Of a stretch of 64,000 nt of DNA, positions 36,331 through 43,390 are shown in pieces. Source of the DNA: an uncultured Lachnospiraceae bacterium. Its GTDB lineage: Bacteria; Bacillota; Clostridia; Lachnospirales; Lachnospiraceae. The stretch lies in contig CATLGV010000001.1 of assembly GCA_949948735.1 (NCBI GenBank), positions 179,772-243,771 of the forward strand, written 5' to 3'. Within the stretch, counting starts at the first letter, position 1. The number at the start of each line of letters is the position of its first letter. The notes under the pieces were generated by a model. The model had not been told where the DNA came from. It saw only the letters and a program-made list of their open reading frames with translations, and did no database searches. A program made the translations under genes and the position numbers.

Positions 36331-38525
36331 TATGCATACACTCCTTCCGCGATTACGGCAACCGCCTCGTTTGCGGCATCCGTCAGTCCTGAAACAATCC
36401 CGTCCAAATCCATCCTGCCTGAAACATTATTGTGATTTGTCTGTTCGATAATGATCTCGGCTGTCGTAAATCTGTTGACTGCTTCCTGTTCCGCAATATC
36501 ACGCAGATACCTCAGGTCCTCCTCCGTAATCTCCATGGAATCCCGGATTGCGCCGGTGTTGTCGTCTATGCCTTCAATACCTTCAATAACCGCTTCGTCA
36601 TAACGCTCATACTCATACGGGTCCTCACTCTGTTTGTCTCCTCCAAACAGGCTTGATATGCTTTCAGCAACCCCATCACCCCAATCCACGCCGGAATCAA
36701 ATGCATTTTGAACCCAATTTTCCTCCCATGCTTCATAGGTTGACAATCCTTCATTGAATGCGTCTGAAATAGATTGATATTCCTCTTTGCTTTCATACGC
36801 TGCCGCGCTTTTTGCGGCATATTCATCCGCTGCTTTTACCACCCCGGAATAATCAAAGCTGACAAACGGAATTTCATTTAATGCTTCCGCTATTCCTGCA
36901 ATTACACTTAAAACATCCGATAATAGACCAAACCACCACCCTTTGACATTTGCAATTACGTTATGAAACGCCGTTCCAATATTAGAGCACACCGCCCCGA
37001 TCGCATTTCCGATTCCAAGCGCAATATTAGCAATTGTCAGTCCTAAATTCTTGAAGAACGCACCCACGACTGCAATTCCACCTGTGATAACGCCGAAACC
37101 GCTGTTCGCAATATGCGTCGCATCTGCAATTGCCGTGCATATTGCATAAATCACACCAATCAGAACAAGCATTATCATCACGACTCTCAAAATTGGATTG
37201 GCATCCATCACAGCATTAAGTCCCTGCTGCGCCACGGTCATAATTCCAGTTGCAGCAGCACAAAGCAGCTGCCATCCATATCCTAAAGCCAGACACCCAT
37301 AATACACCGCCAGCGCCGCGGCTACCCCAAGAATAATCGGTAACAGCCACGACCAGTTGTCTGCAGCAACGCCCGCAACATCCGCAAGCAGATCCAAAAG
37401 CTCAAGGGTGATCCCCGCGACCACTGCAATTCCCGCTGCCGCCCCGTTTACGAGTCCCTGAACCGCTTCACTGTTGGCAATTTCATTCATTTTTTGAAGA
37501 ACCGGCTCGAACGCCATCAAAGCGTTATTCCGGAAGGAGACTGCTATCTGCGCGAAGCTCTGCGGCATCTGCTCAAATTTCGCATTGGTCTCATCGGCCG
37601 CCGCAAACATAGCCGCCTTTACAATATCGGCAGTAATCTGCCCCTCGACGGCCATATGCTCCAGCTGCTCCCCCGGTACGCCCAGATAATCGGCAATGGT
37701 CTCAATCAGATTGGGCGCCTGGGCTAAAATGCGATTGTACTCCGCGCCGCCAAGAACCCCTTCCCCCATCGCCTGCGTCAGCAGCTGCATTGCGCTGTCG
37801 ATATCCGATGCGCCCATTCCGGCAATCGCAAACTGCTTGCTGATCTGCTCGACAAAGGCAACTGTTTCCTCTGTACTGCCAAACGCGTCCTCTGCCGTAA
37901 AACCAAGCGCAACAACGGCATCCGCAGTCGCCTGATAGCTGCCCCTTGACTGCTCTGCCGCGGCAAAAATCATATTCTGCAGCTCCTCCGTGCTCTGCAA
38001 TCCGTCGTTCATCAGATTCAGCCGGGCGGTTGTAGCTGCCATCTGATCCGACAAAGCAAATGCCTCGGAAAGCTTCTCAAGATTCATAAAAGGCGCAACC
38101 GCGCCTTTTATCTTCTGCAGCAGCCCGCCCGCCTTATTCGCGCCGGCCTCCACCTGACTGTTGAACTTCGCCTGCTCCTCCGTATTTTCACTGATATATC
38201 GCCGCGTCCTGCTTGCCGTCAGCGCCATATGCAGGTAAGATTCATTTGCCGTATCGGTAGACGTCTCATCGACGGAAGCATTCACATTCCGATATGCATC
38301 GGACACTGCAGCAGCCGATACGCCCATACCCTGATACGCATCGGACATCACGGCTGCCGAAGCGTTCATCTGGTGATATACATCGGACATTCTGGCGGCT
38401 GAAGTGCTTATGTTCTGGTACGCATTTTCCATAGAGGTAATGTCCAGATTTATGGTATCGACAACCTCATACAGTACGCCCGTACTACGGCTTTGCATTT
38501 CGGCCGCCGTCTGCACTCCGCTCAT
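36330..38525 (-). CDS. Tail tape measure protein
   Basis: This 731-aa protein sets tail length. The N-terminal 120 residues are helical with three near-repeats (DVYHQMNASAAVMSDAYQGMGVSAA). About 150-340 is the tape-measure N domain (TADAVVALGFTAEDAFGSTEE, GAEYNRILAQAPNLI), and hydrophobic segments follow at about 355-480. The ATG at 38525 follows GGCAGGTG; a GTG at 38534 is upstream. At the usual 0.15 nm per residue the tail would be near 110 nm, which is an estimate from family behaviour. Confidence 0.92.
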   Translation of the reverse strand: MSGVQTAAEMQSRSTGVLYEVVDTINLDITSMENAYQNISTSAARMSDVYHQMNASAAVMSDAYQGMGVSAAAVSDAYRNVNASVDETSTDTANESYLHMALTASRTRRYISENTEEQAKFNSQVEAGANKAGGLLQKIKGAVAPFMNLEKLSEAFALSDQMAATTARLNLMNDGLQSTEELQNMIFAAAEQSRGSYQATADAVVALGFTAEDAFGSTEETVAFVEQISKQFAIAGMGASDIDSAMQLLTQAMGEGVLGGAEYNRILAQAPNLIETIADYLGVPGEQLEHMAVEGQITADIVKAAMFAAADETNAKFEQMPQSFAQIAVSFRNNALMAFEPVLQKMNEIANSEAVQGLVNGAAAGIAVVAGITLELLDLLADVAGVAADNWSWLLPIILGVAAALAVYYGCLALGYGWQLLCAAATGIMTVAQQGLNAVMDANPILRVVMIMLVLIGVIYAICTAIADATHIANSGFGVITGGIAVVGAFFKNLGLTIANIALGIGNAIGAVCSNIGTAFHNVIANVKGWWFGLLSDVLSVIAGIAEALNEIPFVSFDYSGVVKAADEYAAKSAAAYESKEEYQSISDAFNEGLSTYEAWEENWVQNAFDSGVDWGDGVAESISSLFGGDKQSEDPYEYERYDEAVIEGIEGIDDNTGAIRDSMEITEEDLRYLRDIAEQEAVNRFTTAEIIIEQTNHNNVSGRMDLDGIVSGLTDAANEAVAVIAEGVYA

Positions 38526-38530
38526 ACGTT

Positions 38531-38725
38531 TCACCTGCCTTTCCTTTTCGATTCGCTTTCTATTCTCTTCTTTTCTTTTTTGTCCGCCTCTATTTTCACT
38601 TTAATCGCCGCCACGGTAAACGCCTTTTCCTGTTCGTCCATGGCAAGGAAAACGGACGGCAGAATGTGAAGCTTCAGAAGGGCATAGTAGGCGAAATTCG
38701 CCTCCCAATCCCCTTCCTCTATCAG
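38531..38725 (-). CDS. Frameshift extension of the tail assembly chaperone (gpGT-like)
   Basis: This is a 64-codon frame without its own ribosome site. It runs in the -1 frame from the end of the XkdN-like gene and contains DWEANFAYYALLKLHILP and a Lys/Glu-rich tail. It stops just before the tape-measure ATG. A -1 slip at the heptamer 38731-38725 would fuse it to the chaperone and give a protein of about 207 aa, as lambda gpG/gpGT does. Such fusions recruit the tube protein to the tape measure. Confidence 0.72.
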   Translation of the reverse strand: MIEEGDWEANFAYYALLKLHILPSVFLAMDEQEKAFTVAAIKVKIEADKKEKKRIESESKRKGR

Positions 38726-39153
38726 TTTTTTGCCTCATCCACCTTCTCCTCAAAGGATACGTTAAAGCCCTGAAATCTCTGGACAAACGCCGCCAAATCG
38801 TTGTATTCGCCCGGATCGTCCACCATCACCATCAGCAGATCCTCCGGCGTCTTTACGCCATAAGAATCCTGTAATTCGGAATCAAACAAGTCCGGAACCA
38901 CTACGGAGGCCGCGATCATTTTCTGAATATAAAGACCGGCTTTCAGCTTCTGGCGGTACATATTGGGCTTCCCCGGTACGGGAATATCCATCGTACAGCT
39001 TTCCCTGATTTCCTCGTTTTCTCTGGACGTTATGTGTTTGAACTCCCATTCGAGCGGGTTCCCCTCTTCGTCGCGAAGGGATTTTGTGGCCGGGTAAAAC
39101 CCGTTTGCCTTTTCAATTTTATTTGCTTTCATAAATTTTACGAATTTAGACAT
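38722..39153 (-). CDS. Tail assembly chaperone, XkdN type
   Basis: This 143-aa protein resembles XkdN and related chaperones that coat the tape measure before the tube polymerises: KANGFYPATKSLRDEEGNPLEWEFKHI, an acidic centre and a C-terminal VQRFQGFNVSFEEKVDEAKN. The stop follows a slippery site so that part of the ribosomes should continue in the -1 frame. It lies between the tube gene and the tape measure, as in other long-tailed phages. Confidence 0.85.
   Translation of the reverse strand: MSKFVKFMKANKIEKANGFYPATKSLRDEEGNPLEWEFKHITSRENEEIRESCTMDIPVPGKPNMYRQKLKAGLYIQKMIAASVVVPDLFDSELQDSYGVKTPEDLLMVMVDDPGEYNDLAAFVQRFQGFNVSFEEKVDEAKN
38725..38731 (-). promoter_or_regulatory. -1 ribosomal frameshift heptamer A AAA AAC
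   Basis: The last sense codons of the XkdN gene are GCA AAA AAC TGA. A AAA AAC is a canonical X XXY YYZ slippery sequence in the zero frame, directly before the stop. The -1 frame then stays open for 64 codons. Confidence 0.75.
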
Positions 39154-39247
39154 CTCTGCATCTTCCTTTCCATCCTGTCACGAAGCAGGCGCCTCCCTTA
39201 CGCGGGCTGATACAAGCGCCGCGCAGGGACTGTCCCGCCGTCAGCCT

Positions 39248-39730
39248 TTAGTTCGTAAGAAATCCTTCCAGATTGTTAAACGTTTCCGGCATCTTGAAGT
39301 CCTCAAAGGTGAAATCCATCTCTTCATCCAGATATTCGCCGTCCGCGTCAAACTTCGCCAGAACGCCGCCGTCAATGTTGCAGTCCATCAGTATTATCGT
39401 CTGGCGGCCTGCCGCGGAGGTTTTATCCTCGTTGGAAATCTGTATCTCGAAATATATATCCTCCCCCGTGTCCTTATACTGAAGCATCATCTGGCGGAAG
39501 ATGGACGTATTGTAGTGAAAGGTCGCGCTGCCCGTCCCCTTCCATCCGGTCGCCTTATTTCCCCTTCCGGTCTTGCCCAGAATAGGCACCTCCGTTTTGT
39601 TCTTCTCGAATTTCGCTTCAAGGTTGATTGCCTGCATGAAGTTGTAACGATGTGTTCCGATTGTAACAAAACACTCCGCCAGACTCGCAAACACCGTATC
39701 CTTCGCCTTCATTACTACATTACCGTTCAT
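39248..39730 (-). CDS. Tail tube protein (XkdM type)
   Basis: The 160-aa protein resembles XkdM, the inner tube subunit of contractile tails: MKAKDTVFASLAECFVTIGTHRYNFMQAINLEAKFEKNKTEVPILG and GSATFHYNTSIFRQMMLQY. It forms stacked hexamers inside the sheath. The ATG at 39730 follows AAAGGAGTGG. It lies just after the sheath gene. Confidence 0.9.
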   Translation of the reverse strand: MNGNVVMKAKDTVFASLAECFVTIGTHRYNFMQAINLEAKFEKNKTEVPILGKTGRGNKATGWKGTGSATFHYNTSIFRQMMLQYKDTGEDIYFEIQISNEDKTSAAGRQTIILMDCNIDGGVLAKFDADGEYLDEEMDFTFEDFKMPETFNNLEGFLTN

Positions 39731-39746
39731 TCGCCCCACTCCTTTC

Positions 39747-41054
39747 TTATGCCACCGCAACCGTCATATACAGCCTGCTCATAGCATTTACCACCGTTAC
39801 CGCGTCACTGACTACAACGGATTTCTTTGTACTGCCCTGCTCGACCGTCACATCGGAATCCGAGAAGTCCTCAATTGCCCTGATTTCCTGAAGCCGCTCA
39901 TGGTACTTCACAATATCCGACCACAGGGAGATTCGGCCTGCCGCATCGTTGGGCACGACGCCCAGGTACTTTGTGTTGAACAGAACCGCAATATCGTTTG
40001 CAATCTGATCCATCACACGCACCGTCTGATTATCCTTGAAAATATCGCCCTGCGTATCGGAAACGGTAATCATCGTGCTAATGTCCTCCAGCACACGGAT
40101 ATCGCCTCCTACCTTGTGAAGCACAAATTCCCCTGCCTTCACCGCCTTCTTTAATTCATTCTGCGTGTAGTCCGCATCAACGGCAAATTCGCCGTCATAG
40201 AGCCGGTTCTGATTGCTCTTATTGACCCCGCAGCCCGCGCAGATGCCCGTAACCCAGTAAATAAGGCCCGCCTCACTCCATCCGGAATCAAGCGTCCTGT
40301 TCTTTACACTGACAGCACCGTAATAATCGGCCGCCTTATTATAAAGCACGAGCTGGAATTTGATACCCATCTCATCCCGCAGACGCTTAACAAAGGAAAC
40401 AAAAAGCGCCTTTGTGGTCTCATCCGTCGCCGCAACACCCATAACGTTATAGGTATAGGATTCAATCTTATCCAGATAAGCCTGATAAGCCGTCCCGTCA
40501 ACCGTCCCGTTCGTGCCGCCTGTCAGCGACGCCGCCGCCGTTGCCTCCAGCGCCGCGGAAGCCTTAAACCTGACAAAATCGTTTGCGGCCAGCTCTGCCA
40601 CACTTCCCACCGTCTGCTCGTCAACAACCGCCGTGTCAAGCACTGTCTTAACGTCAAACAGAGTATCGTCATCCGCGTTTACCTGAATAGCAATTTTTAA
40701 ATCGTTTCCGCGAATCCCGGCATAAAGAGCCTCCGCATAGGTATTTTCCGCTTTTGTCCCCCCTGAAGTCAGCTTGTATGCGTAGAGCGTCCGGGTATTC
40801 CGGAATAAATCGCGAAGCCCCTTCATTTTGTCATGGGTACAGTCATAGCCGAAAATCTTCAGACTGTTTTTCTGAAAATCCCCGCTGCTTACTTCAAATA
40901 CCGCCCCGTCGACACCCCAGTCCAATTCAAGGGGCATTGTAGCAATACCTCTCTCGGAAAGCGCCGCATTTGCGGAAGCCGCCGAAATAAAATTGATATA
41001 CGCACCCGGTAATTCCTTATTCTGTGTGATAAATGTTCCGCCACCTAAAGCCAT
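39747..41054 (-). CDS. Contractile tail sheath protein (XkdK type)
   Basis: The 435-aa sheath subunit begins MALGGGTFITQNKELPGAYINFISA, has VGSVAELAANDFVRF in the middle, and a C-terminal assembly domain (about residues 320-435, EDISTMITVSDTQGDIFKDNQTVRVMDQI). Its contraction drives the tube through the target envelope. It follows a 28-aa reading frame by 1 nt. Confidence 0.94.
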   Translation of the reverse strand: MALGGGTFITQNKELPGAYINFISAASANAALSERGIATMPLELDWGVDGAVFEVSSGDFQKNSLKIFGYDCTHDKMKGLRDLFRNTRTLYAYKLTSGGTKAENTYAEALYAGIRGNDLKIAIQVNADDDTLFDVKTVLDTAVVDEQTVGSVAELAANDFVRFKASAALEATAAASLTGGTNGTVDGTAYQAYLDKIESYTYNVMGVAATDETTKALFVSFVKRLRDEMGIKFQLVLYNKAADYYGAVSVKNRTLDSGWSEAGLIYWVTGICAGCGVNKSNQNRLYDGEFAVDADYTQNELKKAVKAGEFVLHKVGGDIRVLEDISTMITVSDTQGDIFKDNQTVRVMDQIANDIAVLFNTKYLGVVPNDAAGRISLWSDIVKYHERLQEIRAIEDFSDSDVTVEQGSTKKSVVVSDAVTVVNAMSRLYMTVAVA

Positions 41055-41055
41055 A

Positions 41056-41142
41056 TTATTTCACCTGTCCTTTCATATACTTTTCAATCATCCGTTCCAC
41101 GGCCTCAACCGTGTATTGCTTATCCGTCCTTTTTACCGCCAT
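41056..41142 (-). CDS. Small tail-operon protein (28 aa)
   Basis: A short frame starts MAVKRTDKQYTVEAVERM and ends one base before the sheath ATG. GGATAGGGCG precedes the ATG. Small reading frames at this place are common before sheath genes in PBSX-like tails. It may be real or only serve translational coupling. Confidence 0.55.
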   Translation of the reverse strand: MAVKRTDKQYTVEAVERMIEKYMKGQVK

Positions 41143-41151
41143 TACATCGCC

Positions 41152-41577
41152 CTATCCTTTCACGGTAACATTTTGTGAGATTTCTTCCATCGCATCGAAA
41201 GCGGCAGTCCTGTAAACAAACAAATCATAGTTCACAAAGAAGCTTAAGACGCCTTCCGCCACTTCATATTTCATCTTCATGCCGCGAATGAAATTCTCTG
41301 CGACGGAAATGTATTCAAGGCATGAAAAAAGCCTTTCCGCGACTGCGTTACACTCCTCTTTTGCCCTGTCCTTATCGGCAGGAAAGTACTGCAGGCGGAA
41401 TTGGTTTTCCCTGAAATACCGCTTTCCCAAAAGGCTTCGGCTCGCAGCGCTTACGCAGGATATAAAAAAGCAGGGGCAATTCGCATCCGCTCCGGCCGCT
41501 TCCGTGCAGCAGGCGTATCCGTCGCCAAATTCCGCCTTTAAGGAGCTGGCGATTGATTCAATTATGGAGTTTATCAT
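41152..41577 (-). CDS. Tail terminator/completion protein, DUF6838-like
   Basis: The 141-aa protein fits, in size and position, the small tail-completion proteins encoded upstream of the sheath: MINSIIESIASSLKAEFG at the start, FRENQFRLQYFPADKD in a beta strand, and SFFVNYDLFVYR near the end. It would cap the head-proximal end of the tail, which a headless particle also needs. The ATG at 41577 lies two bases before the previous stop. Confidence 0.75.
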   Translation of the reverse strand: MINSIIESIASSLKAEFGDGYACCTEAAGADANCPCFFISCVSAASRSLLGKRYFRENQFRLQYFPADKDRAKEECNAVAERLFSCLEYISVAENFIRGMKMKYEVAEGVLSFFVNYDLFVYRTAAFDAMEEISQNVTVKG

Positions 41578-41578
41578 T

Positions 41579-41743
41579 TTACGCCCCCTTTAAAAGCTTT
41601 TTGAATATCCTCTTAAAAGCCTTGTTTTCCTCGTTGACCTCATTGAACCTTGCCTTTGTCACAAAGCTGCCGTCAAGGGAGGCCATAACCTTTTTCGCCT
41701 GCTCCTCTGTCAATCCCATCGCAATCAAATCTTTTTTGCTCAT
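41579..41743 (-). CDS. Truncated phage scaffold (GP20)-like protein, 54 aa
   Basis: The frame has the perfect ribosome site AAGGAGGT. The protein (MSKKDLIAMGLTEEQAKKVM, then SFVTKARFNEVNEENK) resembles the first 45 residues of GP20-type capsid scaffolding proteins, which are usually 150-200 aa. The long coiled-coil and capsid-binding parts are missing. It is the first gene of the tail operon and looks like a remnant of a lost head module, perhaps kept for its translation start. Confidence 0.7.
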   Translation of the reverse strand: MSKKDLIAMGLTEEQAKKVMASLDGSFVTKARFNEVNEENKAFKRIFKKLLKGA

Positions 41744-41878
41744 TGCGTTTACCTCCTTTCAACATTTCCATTTTTTACCGTGGGTTACGAACCACGAAAT
41801 CCGACCTTGTTCTTTTCCGTCTGCAACGCTTAAAAGACGAGTGTGCCGTCGCCCCGTACCGGGAGCCGCTTCAAAACA

Positions 41879-41915
41879 AAATCAGCCGCCGGTTGAAGCG
41901 TCCGGCAGCTGATTT
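41879..41915 (-). terminator. Intrinsic terminator/attenuator in the tail-operon leader
   Basis: AAATCAGCTGCCGG and CCGGCGGCTGATTT (minus strand) form a 14-bp stem with one mismatch and a 9-nt loop, followed by TGTTTTGAAG. It lies about 50 nt after the predicted start point and about 135 nt before the first gene, so the operon must be transcribed through it. Confidence 0.75.
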
Positions 41916-41918
41916 GGG

Positions 41919-41966
41919 TATCCCCAATCGACAAAGGTGCATATGCCCCTTGTCCAATTGGGGATA
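41919..41966 (-). promoter_or_regulatory. 48-bp palindrome at the tail-operon transcription start
   Basis: The outer arms TATCCCCAAT/ATTGGGGATA and inner arms ACAA-GG/CC-TTGT flank a central GCATATGC. It begins at the predicted first base of the transcript, so it could be a 5'-terminal RNA hairpin or a DNA operator. Confidence 0.7.
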
Positions 41967-41971
41967 CTATC

Positions 41972-42000
41972 ATAATAGCACACTTCAAACTGCAAAAAAA
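41972..42000 (-). promoter_or_regulatory. Late promoter of the tail operon
   Basis: TGC-TATTAT (extended -10, 41980-41972) is preceded at 17 nt by TTTTTT, a poor -35. A strong -10 with a weak -35 suggests dependence on an activator, possibly the DUF1492 protein encoded just upstream. Confidence 0.55.
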
Positions 42001-42008
42001 TGCATACT

Positions 42009-42476
42009 TCATTTTTCCAGATGAATACTCCAAAACGCCTGCAAGCCGTGAGAATGAACCTCATAGACATTCCTGACAGAGAAGCTGAGGCCGTCCGCAA
42101 TCTCTTCGAATTTTTCACAAAGCACATAACGCCTGTAGAGAACCTTTATCTGATCGGCATTGTTCAGATCATGTATCTGTCCGATTATTTTGTGCCGCAA
42201 ATCGTCATATGCGTCGATCAGGCAGTCGATTTCGTTTTCAAGATCTACGATTTTTATAATCTGTTGTTCATAGCCCGCCCTCCCCCGGGTACTTGTCCGC
42301 ACGCGCTCTCTTGAATAGTCAAGGCTTCCTATATTGGAAAGTCTTGCCCTGAGCTCATTTTTTTCCCGGATTCTCTGGCCGATAATCGTATCGGCCTTAT
42401 GCAGCTGCTGCAGATATTCCTTTGCCTGCGCCATATTCTCCTTTTCTATTTCAGAATTGTTTTCAATCAGCTTCAT
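42009..42476 (-). CDS. Sigma-like late regulator, DUF1492 family
   Basis: The 155-aa protein has a long N-terminal coiled coil (AKEYLQQLHKADTIIGQRIREK, then ENEIDCLIDAYDDLRHKI) and a C-terminal sigma region-4-like helix-turn-helix (VLYRRYVLCEKFEEIADGLSFSVRNVYEVHSHGLQAF). Phage proteins of this type (ArpU/RinA, Xpf in PBSX) activate late genes. It ends just before the late promoter, which makes the tail operon its likely target. The start overlaps the previous gene (ATGA). Confidence 0.82.
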   Translation of the reverse strand: MKLIENNSEIEKENMAQAKEYLQQLHKADTIIGQRIREKNELRARLSNIGSLDYSRERVRTSTRGRAGYEQQIIKIVDLENEIDCLIDAYDDLRHKIIGQIHDLNNADQIKVLYRRYVLCEKFEEIADGLSFSVRNVYEVHSHGLQAFWSIHLEK

Positions 42477-42676
42477 TTAAATTCCCTCCCCGTTTTTGTG
42501 TCCCTGATCTGAATGCGCTCCGTCGGTTCAAAGCCCGCCATACGAATGATAAGCTTCACAATTTTTATCAGCTCAAAAGCCCGCCGCTTCGTTTCTTTTT
42601 CCTCTCTGATTACATTCTTTATTCCGGCATATGCCGTGGGATCAGCATAGCCCTCGCCGTTATAATACAGATTCAC
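42473..42676 (-). CDS. Small phage-type protein of unknown function (67 aa)
   Basis: The GTG at 42676 follows AAGGAGGTGCGACT. The protein begins with NLYYNGEGYADPTAYAG and ends ERIQIRDTKTGREFK. I have no family name for it. It is the first gene leftwards from the divergent control region and is coupled to the DUF1492 gene by a 4-nt overlap, so it is part of the early regulatory unit. Confidence 0.7.
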   Translation of the reverse strand: MNLYYNGEGYADPTAYAGIKNVIREEKETKRRAFELIKIVKLIIRMAGFEPTERIQIRDTKTGREFK

Positions 42677-42727
42677 AGTCGCACCTCCTTTTGCCAACCG
42701 GCCTTTCAAATGTGGTTATTTCTTGCT

Positions 42728-42744
42728 GTGGATTTTAATTCCAC
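42728..42744. promoter_or_regulatory. Operator-like repeat 1 (tailocin control region)
   Basis: GTGGATTTTAATTCCAC has inverted GTGGA/TCCAC ends. It overlaps the predicted start point of the leftward early promoter. Confidence 0.6.
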
Positions 42745-42750
42745 TTCTGC

Positions 42751-42779
42751 AATATATCACTTTGTGGATTTTTAGTCAA
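42751..42779 (-). promoter_or_regulatory. Leftward early promoter (sigma-like unit)
   Basis: The minus strand shows TTGACT (42779-42774), a 17-nt spacer and TATATT (42756-42751). It drives the 67-aa and DUF1492 genes. Operator repeat 2 covers its -35. Confidence 0.7.
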
Positions 42780-42780
42780 C
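42764..42780. promoter_or_regulatory. Operator-like repeat 2
   Basis: GTGGATTTTTAGTCAAC is a diverged copy of repeat 1 that covers the -35 box of the leftward promoter. Confidence 0.5.
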
Positions 42781-42806
42781 ATATTTTGGAAAATTTTTCT
42801 ATATTA

Positions 42807-42823
42807 GTTGATTTTAATTCCAC
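42807..42823. promoter_or_regulatory. Operator-like repeat 3
   Basis: GTTGATTTTAATTCCAC differs from repeat 1 at two bases and covers the -35 of the repressor promoter, which allows autorepression. Confidence 0.6.
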
Positions 42824-42836
42824 TTTATGCTATAAT
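42808..42836 (+). promoter_or_regulatory. Promoter of the Xre repressor gene
   Basis: TTGATT (42808-42813), a 17-nt spacer and TATAAT (42831-42836) precede the repressor ATG by 26 nt. Confidence 0.75.
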
Positions 42837-42861
42837 TCAGGATAGAAAGGCGGTGGATCTC

Positions 42862-43374
42862 ATGCCCGAACAGGAAAAGGAAAAGTTCTTAACCGAATTT
42901 GGAAACCGGGTCCGGCAGTACCGGACCGAAAAGAAAATGTCGCTGGATGAGCTTGCAAGAAAATGCGGTTATACCTCCGACAATGCGCGGTCTTCCATAC
43001 AAAAAATAGAAGCCGGGAAAAGCGACGTCCCGGCCTCCAAAATCAGATTACTCGCAAAAGCATTAGAGCTTCCTGTCAATGCCATTATGGGATGGCCCGA
43101 TGAGCGGGAAGCCGGCTGTACCGCAAACAGCAGTCCTTTGCTGCGCGCCGCGCTTGTCGAGCAATACGGCCTGTCTGCTCCCGAAGCGCTCACCCTTTAT
43201 GCCCGGCTTGACGCCAGCGATCAGGGGGAAATCCGAGGCGAGATGAAGCACATGCTGAGAGCGGGCAAGTATTTTGCACAGGAAGAACTACTAAACGCTG
43301 CTCATGCCATACCGGACGCTCCAATCGAAGATGTGAATTTTGATGAAAGTATTATGGACAGCAGGGATTTTTGA
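42862..43374 (+). CDS. Xre-family repressor of the tailocin locus
   Basis: The 170-aa protein has an N-terminal Xre helix-turn-helix (about residues 8-75, FGNRVRQYRTEKKMSLDELARKCGY and IRLLAKALELPVNAIMGW) and a C-terminal region of about 95 residues for oligomerisation or for contact with the ImmA-like partner. It lacks a LexA-type Ser-Lys peptidase domain, so induction should not be by RecA-stimulated self-cleavage. The ATG follows AAAGGCGGTGGA. It is divergent from the early regulatory genes. Confidence 0.88.
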   Translation: MPEQEKEKFLTEFGNRVRQYRTEKKMSLDELARKCGYTSDNARSSIQKIEAGKSDVPASKIRLLAKALELPVNAIMGWPDEREAGCTANSSPLLRAALVEQYGLSAPEALTLYARLDASDQGEIRGEMKHMLRAGKYFAQEELLNAAHAIPDAPIEDVNFDESIMDSRDF

Positions 43375-43390
43375 CGGAGGTGATTTCATT

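Noticed and set aside
38601..38786. 61-codon minus-strand frame between XkdN and the tape measure
   Set aside because: It is in the third frame, is Arg-rich, and conflicts with the better supported -1 extension of the chaperone.
41830..42033. 67-codon minus-strand frame across the tail-operon promoter and leader
   Set aside because: It runs through promoter, palindrome and terminator and lacks a ribosome site; chance frame.
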